A stretch of DNA of 64,000 bases from Punica granatum (Eukaryota > Streptophyta > Magnoliopsida > Myrtales > Lythraceae), in assembly GCF_007655135.1 (NCBI RefSeq), contig NC_045129.1, forward strand, positions 19,504,274 through 19,568,273. The letters are read 5' to 3'. This document shows positions 54,359 to 64,000 of this stretch, one piece after another. Each line of letters opens with the position of its first letter. The stretch's first letter is position 1. A program made the translations under genes and the position numbers. The notes below the pieces were generated by a model. It was given only the letters and a program-made list of their open reading frames with translations. It was not told where the DNA came from and made no database searches.

Positions 54359-57300
54359 TGTCAGCACCCCATTTTGGCTCACCATTCCAAACAACGATAT
54401 TAGCAATGATCCAAGCCACGACTTAAGCAGAACACAGAAAACGGATCGGCAGAGCGAGAAATCACTATTCATCCTCAAGTTGGCAAAATTGAGCAAATGG
54501 CCCATGGACATGACAGAAGGACTCTACGGGTCACCAAAAGGCAACAGAGCGACCAGAGAGCTCAACAATGTCCAAAACTGGCAGTTTCAGTGTATTACAC
54601 GGACGGTACTATTTTCCGATAGTTCACTCGGTCGTCGGAAGATAGTAAATATTGGAATCCAAAAATCCACATCAGTGCCAAAAGGATGGAAAATGTCTTC
54701 AAAGGCATTTTGCAAATCATCTGCTCTATACAGAACAATTTTCTGTATACAGACAACTTTTCAGTGGAAGTCCAAAAATGCCGGTTTCCTGGAGAAAAGT
54801 TAATGCCAAATATCAGACGCGGCCATGCCCCATCAGCACACAGAGCATGAACAATGCTTCAGATTGTCTCTTGGAAGTCACACAGATACCTCAAATGACT
54901 TCCGAACGGCAAAACAAGCATACCCCTCTTCAGAAGAGCATAGCCGGAGAATGGTCTGATGGAATTACGGCAAATGAAGTTCATACCGCATTGCCCAGAA
55001 AACTCTAGCAGACATTCACAATGGGGCAAAACAGACGGCAAAACCCTTCACAGTTTCCCGAGTAACCTCCGAGGAGCGGAAATGGCCATTTTCAGCGGAA
55101 ATCCATGTCCGGAGGTCCTCTTTGGGGAAACTTGACGCCGAATGCTTACGTTACACAATGCTAGCCTTCTCAAGGCTCAATGTGGAATCGTCGGAATAAA
55201 TCACACAACTCATCTAGACCTCCCGAACAGTGCTTTAGAGGTCTCAGATACACTCTTCAAGTCCTTGGAGGTCTGATCTTGACAAACAGAGATTACAGTA
55301 ATCTCCGGAGTGCCCAAGCAACTCAGAAGTCATCCTGAGAAATCCAGTTTCGGCCTCCTAGGACGTCTCCGGCCCCACGTTAGCATTACCGGCTTAAGGG
55401 ATGATTGTTCACGTTGACTGACAATTGATGTCAAAATGACCAACGTGAGATGCAGACACAAGATATGCTGTCAGAAGCGGACAACTTCGCTCTGGTCATC
55501 TGCAATGAGCAAAACCGGCTTCCGAGCCTCATATGCTTCCGGGGCATTTCTCAATGGAAAATGTCAATCTCGGGCTCATTAACTCCGTTTTCACACATAT
55601 ACCGACAATTCGACGTTCAATTCGAACCACGAACTTCGAATACGCGACCAATCGAGACTCGAGTCTTTTCCCGGTTTCTCCTCACAAGCCGTGGGACCCA
55701 CGGGCTGCCCAAGGGCAACCGCCCTTTGCCCCAAAGTTTTCGGCCTTTTCCCCTTTCTCTCTTGCCCTCACCTAGCCCAAAATATCTTTGTTCTTTCTAG
55801 TCAACACTCAAACCATTAACTACACCTCCATTAATGCTTCTTGGCTCTTCCTCATCAAGATACATGGAGGACATTCATCCTCATCTTCATTAGGGCAACC
55901 GACTTTTGCTAATGAGGCCCTTAATGGTGCTTTGTTTTGCTTAATTGCTCATTAGCTTCACATATATATTGCCTACTTGTCATTAAGCTAATCACTCATG
56001 AAGCACACATGATCTTGCTAGTTTCTCCCTCTAGAAAATGCTCTCAACTTCTTAGGAACCAGCAGCAAGCTAAGAACTTCATGAAAACCAAGAACCAAGC
56101 CAAATATCTTTGGAGTTTAGGTCGGGATCCATAGCGGGCACTATTCCGACTTATATCCAAAATTCTTCAAACTTCATAGACGACATGTTTCGGACCCAAG
56201 GATTCCATTTCTGAACCCAGTTTTTTAGTTTGGAGTCGTTTGCTCATCGTTTTGGTCGTTTCGGGTGAAGTTGGAGCTCTCGAGTGAACAGTGACGCGTC
56301 ACCAGCGTCACCAGCGTCCGTCACCGAGCGTCACCGAGCGCAACCCGCGTCCGTCACCGAGCGTCACCGAGCGCAACCCGCGTCCGTCACCGAGCGTCAC
56401 CGAGCGCAACCCGCGTCCATCACCGAGCGTCACCGAGCGCAACCCGCGAGCGTCACCAGCGTCTGTCACCGAGCGCAACCCGCGTCTGTTACCGAGCACC
56501 CCAGCGTCCGTCACCAGCGTCACCGAGCGTCGCTGAGCGCCACCCACGTCCGTCACCAACGTCCGTCACCAGCGCCACCAGCGCTCGTCACCCAGCGCCA
56601 CCAGCGCTCGTCACCCAGCGCGTCCGTGCCCGTCACCCAGCGCGCCCGTGCTCGTCACCAGCGCGCCCGTGCCCGTAACCGGCGCCACCCGCGCCCGTCA
56701 CCAGCGCCATCAGCGCTCGTCACCGGCGCGTCCGCGCCCGTGCACGTCCACCCTTGCACCCGAATATCCTTTTAAGGGTTCCACCGAGTCACCCGACTCT
56801 CAAACACTTCCCCGACTCTTTCCTCGTATTCCGAGGCTAGGTAAAACATTTTCGACTTAGAGGAGTTAGGGCTTTTTATATTTTTGCATGGCTATGGAGT
56901 ATTATGGTGTTTCATGCATGTTTCACTTGCAAGATTTAATTTTCATGCAATTTTATGTCATATTATGCATGTGCACTATCTTATGACTTGCTACCATGTC
57001 GGAAAAGGGCTTGGATCATCGTAAAGAAGACTATCCCGACCCGACTATGGCAAATTAATTCTCGGCCAACTCTCTAAATGAGAGGGTCGAGACTTAAATT
57101 GCTCTTTACGGGTTAAGATCGATCTCCTTAGCCTATTCAAGTTAGTTTCCGAGTTTGTTTTATCATTATTGCATGCATGAAGCCGGTGTTATTTTATCCT
57201 TTCCTTAATTAACACGTTTGTGAATGTTTGTATGTTTAAATGAGCTAAACAAATCGTGATAACGCCGGCTTTTGTTAAAAATGAGTGTTATTTATCACGG

Positions 57301-59553
57301 TTGATGTTTGAGCATGCGAAAAAATGATTAAACCACGATTAGGAAATCATTTGTGACTCGGATAGAGCCATGAGAACCTTCGGCCACCTTTCATAAGATG
57401 AAGCCGAGGGCTTCTTGGCCTTCCTTGGGTCAAGAATGAGTTCCTTATCTCAAGTTTAATTTGTTTATCGGATGGTGTGAATTTTTACTTCAATGTCTTT
57501 ACGATTCCTATGTTAAAGTATCGTGTAAAGACTCTTTTAAAATTAACGTACATGGATTCATGTATCGAGGATTCATTTAGATCCATTCGGTTATAAGGAT
57601 ATTGTCGGTTATTCAACTGAATTATCCTTGATCGTTATGGATTCATTTTGGTCGTCGAATCACGAATCGTTTTCCTAATTAATGCATTCGGCTATAACCC
57701 TTAAGCATTAATTCCACAAACGGGTTAATCGGGACGCTCACATGATTAAACCCACTTCACACTGATAAAGTTTACCCGAATTGGACATTAACTGATAACT
57801 CGCGTCGACGAGTCGTCAAAGGACGTTGGTGCCCTTTTCAAACTTATCAATTTCAAAACCCGAAACGCGCGGTCCGATGTAGCATGGACGTCTAAAAAGG
57901 GCTTCTGTGTCTCAACTTGAGTTTTTACCTGATTCCAGGTAGCTTAGGTCACGATACAGAAGATCTTTCTAGATCACTTCCGGGCGGATTGACCGGTTCC
58001 TTGGCTTTTTCGGGGTTCTTGCATAACCCTGGATGATCCAGGGATTTGGTTGACACCGGCTACAGGCCGAGGTGGCCCGCACTGCGATGTTTTCCCCTTT
58101 TCTGAAACAATTTTCAAATAAAGGGCAAAATCATCTTTTCACAATTCAGCGACACCCTTAGGGTTAGCATGACAGAAACACTACAGTACGGGATAAGAAT
58201 GGGCTACCTGTTCAGGTGCAGGTTCATCTGTATAGCCTTTTTTCTTATCTAACTGATGAGTTTCTGTTATCCTAACATAGACTCAGGTAACTAGAACGGT
58301 TATCTCTGTCAGAAAACATGCGAAATGCCGATTAACCTTTCACTCGACCTAACCAAACACTAGATAATGGTTAGGAGGAATTCGAGATTCCAAATCTAGA
58401 GTCAAAACACGAGTTTGGTTAATTCAGTGGTGATTCAGTGTCACAATACAGAACAATTGTAAAAGCAATCCACACACCTGAGATTTGACTCTCTTTGTCA
58501 AGTTCTCAAAACAAAACCGAATGCTAAAACGTTGGCACATGTTTGATTGTTTAGCATATGGCATTTGCTTGCAAAAACACCCCTGGGTTAATAATCTATC
58601 AATTCACGTAAACATGACAACAACAAACACTTTGTCTGTTATTAACATGTTGCGTGTTATTTTTCCGCACCTGTTTGCCATGCGGGTCGAGCCTGATCCC
58701 TAGGCCGAATAATATTAGGGTTCAACGCCCTAATCATCGAGCACAGGGTCCAACACCCTAATCAACACTCACAGGGTCCAACGCCCTATTCAGCGAGAGC
58801 GTCCATTGAATTTCAGTTCTTCGGTCTTTTCCCTAAACTCACGGTGAGTTAGAGTGGAATAATAACCGAACGCAAAACGACTGGAATTCGACCCTTTTGT
58901 AATTTGTATTTATTGTTTTGAGAGCATTGTAAGGATTCTATTTGATGCATTTATTCTGTAAGAATTCCAGTCGGTGAGCGAACGGTCCGAGAGTCGAATT
59001 AATCGAATCGGTCTAATGCTTGCCAGACATAAGTAAATCCAAGATCTCGCGGTTCTGGTTCACGCAGGGATTCAACCTCCATGGTTCGATGAACTGTAAC
59101 GCAAGATTGTGAACCAATTCCCTGACATATAGATTTACTTCTCTCCCGGCTTCTCAACCGACATCGTTTGGTTCATCGAATCTCCGGTGTCAAAACGTGC
59201 GAGCCGAGTGCAGCTTAATTCACGCAGTAAATAATAAAACATGCAAGCCTAGCAAACCAGAGTACCGAAAGGGCGTGCGGGATATAGGCCCGCACGTAAC
59301 ATGAACCCCCGAACACGGACTTTCCGGTTCCGCACAGACCAATGCCTTAACAACAAACTAGGTGTTCCATACCCCTAGACCCGGGTAACTTATCCGCCCT
59401 CGACTGTCGGGTCGTAAAATGATAAGTGGCGACTCCTTCTCTCACGCGTGTCCGACGCGCGTCCCCACGGGAAGGTGGACGTTGCGACCAAGCCGCGCGA
59501 TCCAAAAGTGCGCAATGCGGGCCTCGACGAGAGTCCACATTCGGGTCCGTACA
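54359..59553 (+). repeat. 3' LTR of element E, 5195 bp
   Basis: It runs from TGTCAGCACCCCATTTTGGC to GGGTCCGTACA and is collinear with 37762-42962. It contains the minisatellite copy at 56292-56752 and the conserved hairpin near 59273-59295. It holds no gene. Confidence 0.95.
56292..56752. repeat. GC-rich minisatellite in E's 3' LTR
   Basis: The same array as 39695-40165, with some word substitutions and indels in the second half. Confidence 0.92.
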
Positions 59554-62500
59554 GGTGCCATGGGTTTAATGGGTAACGACCCGAGGTCAATTTATCCGTC
59601 GCGAAATTGATGCATGGCTAGCGGTAGAACACGAGCATAAATGCACTCAACTCCAAGCAACGAACACGAAACGACGAAGAAGGCCACCCTAGATCCGGGA
59701 GGGGTCAAGGGACACTCGGCCATCCTCCGAGGGACTAAGCCGAGAGGTTCCCTTGACCCGCATTGGGTCACGGGTGGTCTACCACCTTGGTTCGGGCCAT
59801 TCCTCGTATGCATGACGTATTAAACACGTTAATGATACATGTTCTAATCATCTCAACACTATCACGATCATGGTCACATAAAATCATACAAACACGCACG
59901 AACGAGGTGTTTAAACGGAAACAACAAAGACGGCATCGACTCATGTGATGGGAAAGCGTGAAATGCGGGAACCGACCTATCTCGGAGCCAAAGAGGCCGC
60001 CTCGGACCCGTGTGGTCCAAGGGAGCTCTCGGCCGTCCCTTTCAAGGGAAACCGTGAGTTCCCGTGACTCACATGGGTCAAGGTGGGCTCTTCGACCCCG
60101 ATCCGAGTCTTTTCCCGCCATGCCAATACATCTCATGCAACGAATAACGATAATAACACGGGAACTAACAAGTTTCGGGGGAGAAGAGGCCGATTAGGCC
60201 TCGGAAGGACCAAAAGAACCCACGGGTCCCCCCTTTGGACATAGACCGTGGGTTCCCATGGTCCAACCATGGCTTGAAAGCCTCTTCTTCCTCGATTCTA
60301 GTCCTTTTCCCTCACGGCATAGACGTTATGTGGGCATATAAACGAGACATGATGGACGTACGTGCATGAAAGTGCATGGGTGTGCATGGATCCGAAGGAA
60401 AAACATAAACTTTCAAGCATTCCATACCTTTAAAACGTATAAACACTTCGTACAAGTAAAGAGCTAAGATTCTAACTCGTCTAAGTCGTAAAGGAACATT
60501 ACCTAGCCCCGATGTACGAGGAAAAGAGTCGGGGAAGTGGCCGTGGGAGTCACAAGACTCGGATAGAGGGCTACGGGTGGGTGACTCGAATGTGGGCAGC
60601 CGCGGCAGTCCGTGGAAAAACGAGTCGGCACGCTTGCTCCGGGCACGGCACGGTGCGAGGTCGGGCTCGTTGGACTCCTAAGAGGCGGATCTACATGAGC
60701 ACGGGCAGACCCGAGCGTGCCAAGGCCTGAACAAACCCGAAAATGTGAGAGAAAACTCGGTAAAAATGAGGAAAACCCGGTTTGAGAGAAACGGGTGAAT
60801 GGCGGTTGTGCACGGTTGATCGGCCCTCGGACCGTGACCACCTCTTCACGGGGGAGGGTGAGGGTTGTGAGGAACCCTTTGAACGTGATGGCACGACTCT
60901 CTGAAGTCGTGGGAAGAAATGCAACGCGTGGAGGGTCGTGTGCGCGCGACTAGGGGTCCCGGGACCCGAACGTTCCTATGGCTGGAACGGGATGTTGGGG
61001 ACCTCAAATCGAAAATCCAAGCCCGGAAATGGACTTAGGGGGTGGGAAATATGTAGGCTAGGGAGTTTGGTGATTTTTGGCTTAAGTCGGGTCGGGTGGT
61101 TACCGGAATACCGGGTGGTTTTCCGGCGATTTTAGCCGGTTTCGGCCTTGGCACGGGGTTGCACGAGCTGTGGGAGTGGGCTGGAGCTTGAGAGGGTTCT
61201 AGAGAGAAATTGGCTTGAGAGAGAGTGAGAATGAAGAAGTGATTAGAGTTAATGATGGAAGGGAACTTATAGGCTAGCTTAATGGCCCGATTAAGTGAAG
61301 TAAAGTGCGGTTTAGTGGACTAAGCTAGGGCTGCCGAAAATTTAAGGCAATTAGGGAGGGGAAATGGTCACTTAGAGTGTAGGGGAAGCAAGAGGAAGAG
61401 TGATGTGAGGTGATGGATGGATGATGGGAGGTGATAGATGTGAGAGGAAGTGATGGGTGTAAGAGCAAAATTTGAATTTTGTGGAGGGGAGGGCTTGGAG
61501 CCGCCGGCCATGGGGGCTTGAGCCGCGGCTTGGGCTGTCAATTTGGAGCCGAGGGTTGAGCCGTGGCTTGGGGTTGAGCCGCGGCTTGACGGCTTGGCTT
61601 GGCTGAGCTGTGGGTCCCATTTGATTGAGAAAAAAGCCGGAAAATACTTGGGACTTGATTGAGCACGCGTCCGATCTCCGACGTCCAATTAATTTATGGA
61701 TTTGGAACGCTTGAATGATGAGGATTTGAATGAGCCTAATATCGCCATGCGTCGTGTGGACGGACGTTTGGGCGACTCGGCGCCTCGGGAGTCGGTTTTG
61801 CCCTGTTCGGACGTTCGAAGTGGAGTTTAGCGTCCCTCGATCCCCGATTGTTCTCTGTGCATGCCTGCATTCGTTTTGGCGATCCTTTTGCCCCGCGGGG
61901 GATCGTTGGCCCGTCGTCCTCGGTCGGGGACCGTTGGCCCGGGAGGACCTAGGGACTTTGACCGGGATTTTCTCAGTGTGCCCTGAATGCCTTGAGATGC
62001 TTGGGGATTATTGTGAGGTACTCAGAGATCGTTGTGGTCTCTGCTTTCCGTGGAAATACCCGAAGGTTTGCCGGGAGGCGTTCGTGACCACTGAAACGCA
62101 CTTCGGGAGACCAAGCCGAGTTCCGGAAGGTTGTCTGAAGCTTGCTCCCCGGCCCTGGTGGTCCCTGGGTGCCTGTAAGCCCGTTTTGAGGGGCCGTTTG
62201 CTTGTCAGTGGGGCGAACCCCGGGAGCTCTGTCAGAAAAGGCGTCCTTGGGGGATCGGGGTGTCCCGGCTTAAGCAGGATGCCCCGGAAATGCGCCCGGA
62301 CGTGTCATTGGTCACTTTGGCACTGAGAGGGATTTTTGGAGTCCCATATTGGGCACCTTTCGGTGCTTCGGTGACTCGATGATGAATAGTGCCACAGTGT
62401 CAGCTCCGTCGTTTCGGGGATTCCTTGTTCGTTCGTTCTTCCGATGGCTTTCCTCCGCTTTTCTCAGTAGACCGTGCTCTTCTCCTATTGCTCATGACCC

Positions 62501-62605
62501 CATGCTCGCCTACTCGTCTCTGATTGCCGGGTGATGAATAGTGTCCTGGGCCTCGGTCAGAAATCCTCGTGTGGGAAGCCGGTGGGCCAAAATGGGGTGC
62601 TGACA
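59554..62605 (-). repeat. 5' LTR of element C, second part
   Basis: It resumes at GGTGCCATGGGTTTAATGG, exactly where 22675 onward continues in the uninterrupted 3' LTR, and ends GGTGCTGACA. GTACA (62606-62610) is the target-site copy. There is no gene. Confidence 0.95.
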
Positions 62606-62610
62606 GTACA

Positions 62611-63721
62611 CCTGCAAAGGCGGTCACAACTTTGTCTACCGTGTGATAGTGTTAATTGTCGTGTAAAACAGTAAATGAATAGGATGCATGCAATGCGTGA
62701 GTTTTCAAAAGCTAATGTTGTCGTTCACATTGACTCGAAAGGTTCAAAGTACAATGCAAATTTTGTAAAATAGAGCCTTAAGTTGATTTGCCACCACACA
62801 CGGGGTTTGAGCGAGCGCGGCCTCGGAAAGCACCGGATCTAGGCGAGGGCCTTGCGGAGACATCTATCCTAGAGTGCATGTGTGGGTCTTCATGAGGCCC
62901 TTTCCTAGACCTCTCCAGGGCGGCGTTCGCTCAAGCGAGCTCCTGACCGCATCTCTGCATCTTGGCACGAGTTTGGGAGAGCTCCCTCTGAGGTGGTTGG
63001 CCGGCGAGTTCTTCGTCTCTCAGCGACCTCTCGGTGATCGAACCTAGTGTTGATGAGGTCGATCATGCTGTCCCAGAGTATACGCCATCTGCATTTCGTG
63101 GCGGGTTGGTGAGGTCCTTGTGTGCTGGTGGACTCTGTCGAGGCGCGGGCAGGAGGCCGAGCGAGGCGTCCCTTACCAAGACGACAGGAAAATCCGCTTA
63201 GGACTCGTCAACATGAATGACATCCTAATTTTTGAAAATTGCATGATGCATGGGTGCGAAGAGAGTAAATGCCCACGGCTTAATAGAAATTACATGTACA
63301 TCGCTCTTGAAATGGAAAAGACTCAAATGGCTCGCAGGCCGACTCGATGGACTGTTGTCGGAGTCGGGTTGAAGGCTTGCATGGAGGCATAACACAATGC
63401 ATGGTTTGGTGCTACAGGGACCGTGCTATCTATGGATGGGGGCTCCCGACTCAAGGGTGTGAATTCCTTGAAATTGAGCGAGGATCTTTGGGGGCCGGTT
63501 CGGTGGCATAGCCGACTCGATCCGTTCCCTTACTCGGAACCTCTGACTAACCTAGCTTCCTATTGTGGCGCCCGTGGGATTTTGGACGAGGCACCTAAAG
63601 CTAGCATGATATGCAATGCATGCGTGAAATAAATGTGCGTAAGTAGATAAGCGGTAAAAGACGGAAAGCAGTAAATAAACAAGCAAGCAAGCAAACGGGA
63701 TTGAGCTCAAACCCTCTAGAT
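62611..63721 (-). pseudogene. decayed ORF1 and leader of element D
   Basis: 62670-62800 aligns with C's gag-ORF1 spacer (31810-31960). 62810-63000 aligns with the coding part for the ORF1 C-terminal coiled coil (C 31990-32190). 63110-63170 aligns with the ORF1 start. The middle of ORF1 is missing, and the start codon reads ACG on the sense strand (63169-63167) where C has ATG. No open frame remains. GGTAAG before the start (63177-63172) is kept. Confidence 0.8.
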
Positions 63722-63739
63722 GTCCCCAGCGGAGTCGTC
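63722..63739 (-). promoter_or_regulatory. primer binding site of element D, degenerate tRNA-Arg
   Basis: The minus strand reads TGACGACTCCGCTGGGGA, two mismatches from element E's site, adjacent to the LTR start at 63744. Confidence 0.8.
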
Positions 63740-63743
63740 AAGC

Positions 63744-64000
63744 TGTGCGCACCCGAATTTCATCTCGTCGGGGCACGCATGCGCGCGCCTAAGCAAACGC
63801 GGCTTGGGAGTGTCCACCTTCCCGGGGACGCGCGACGGACACGCGTGGGAAGGAGTCGCCACTTACTGTTTACGACCCGCAGGTCGAGGGCCGTTGAGTC
63901 GCCCGGGTCTAGGGGTATGGGGTACACCTAAATGCTAAGGCAATGGTCATACGGAATCGAAAATTCCGAATTCGGGGGTTCTATTACGTGCGGGCCTATA
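63744..64000 (-). repeat. 5' LTR of element D, start only
   Basis: TGTGCGCACCCGAATTTCATC and the following ~250 bp align with C's LTR start at lower identity. The hairpin CGTGCGGGCCTATA begins at the very end of the window, and the rest lies outside. Confidence 0.88.

Larger units (their letters stand above)
37762..59553 (+). mobile_element. Element E: full-length Ogre-type element, about 21.8 kb
   Basis: It has LTRs of 5201 and 5195 bp, a tRNA-Arg primer site, ORF1, gag-protease, a predicted intron, RT, two RNase H domains, integrase, a structured 3' UTR and a polypurine tract, all on the plus strand. This is the textbook layout of the Ogre branch of Tat-lineage Ty3/gypsy. Three one-base frameshifts (near 45921-45927, 48633 and 51612-51615) break the proteins. 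The LTRs differ by seven substitutions in the first ~640 bp by eye, so insertion is recent. It lies inside C's 5' LTR without a normal 5-bp target duplication. Confidence 0.95.
20705..62605 (-). mobile_element. Element C: giant Ogre-type element with ORF1 and gag but no pol
   Basis: Perfect 5-bp duplications GTACA (20700-20704 and 62606-62610) delimit it. The 5' LTR is 35772-37761 plus 59554-62605 (split by element E), then primer site, ORF1 (split by a copia-type solo LTR), gag, a noncoding 3' UTR with hairpin modules and a 30-bp array, polypurine tract, and the 3' LTR (20705-25724). Without its insertions it is about 18.4 kb. Nothing like protease, RT, RNase H or integrase remains, yet gag is open end to end. 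The LTRs match closely over most of their length, so insertion was fairly recent. Confidence 0.92.
8263..64000 (-). mobile_element. Element D: old Ogre/Tat-type element, split by nested insertions and running off the window
   Basis: This is the outer host of the nest. Its 3' LTR is 8263-9240 (cut by Tekay), followed by polypurine tract, 3' UTR arrays, an unrecognised stretch and the site where element C entered (GTACA at 20700-20704 and 62606-62610). Beyond C it resumes with an ORF1 remnant, primer site and 5' LTR (63744 onward). Its LTR pieces are visibly more diverged from the family than those of C. No gag or pol is recognisable, so it resembles a large non-autonomous derivative. The span includes all the nested elements. 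Confidence 0.82.

Noticed and set aside
1..64000. Host protein-coding genes, tRNA or rRNA genes
   Set aside because: Every frame of useful length is either a retroelement protein or explained by repeats; no tRNA cloverleaf or rRNA core was recognised by eye.

Overview
The window is plant nuclear DNA made entirely of LTR retrotransposons. I find no host gene, tRNA, rRNA or CRISPR array. The element types (a Ty3/gypsy Tekay/Del chromovirus, giant Ty3/gypsy Tat/Ogre-type elements with ~5-kb LTRs and a tRNA-Arg primer site, and a Ty1/copia-type solo LTR) point to an angiosperm with a large, TE-rich genome, probably a eudicot. The species cannot be told from this.

Layout, as a nest read from its boundaries. 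(1) The oldest layer is element D, a degenerate minus-strand Ogre-type element. Its 3' LTR is at 8263-9240, its 3' UTR and internal remnants at 9241-20699, more internal sequence at 62611-63743, and its 5' LTR from 63744 past the window end. (2) A Tekay element (minus, window start to 8262) sits in D's 3' LTR. (3) A 5.4-kb solo LTR (10471-15903) sits in a tandem array of D's 3' UTR. (4) Element C (minus, 20705-62605) sits in D's internal region and is flanked by perfect GTACA duplications. It has LTRs of about 5.0 kb, ORF1 and an intact gag, but no protease, reverse transcriptase, RNase H or integrase. (5) A copia-type solo LTR (32533-34217, CCAAA duplications) splits C's ORF1. (6) Element E (plus, 37762-59553, about 21.8 kb), a full-length Ogre, splits C's 5' LTR.

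Element E holds ORF1, gag-protease, a predicted 190-bp intron, RT plus two RNase H domains, and integrase, with three one-base frameshifts. C and E share LTR termini, an identical 14-nt polypurine tract and the same tRNA-Arg primer site. An E-like element could therefore have mobilised the pol-less C, with C supplying its own gag and ORF1.

The most interesting signals not explained by standard annotation are: iterated, covarying hairpins each followed by a GGCAAAAG-like tail, just after the integrase gene in E and at the equivalent place in C and D; 3' UTR tandem arrays whose sense RNA would form rows of UUCG-tetraloop hairpins; a protein-level conserved gag extension upstream of the first AUG; and splice-like signals flanking ORF1 in three elements, suggesting that gag may be reached by splicing ORF1 out.
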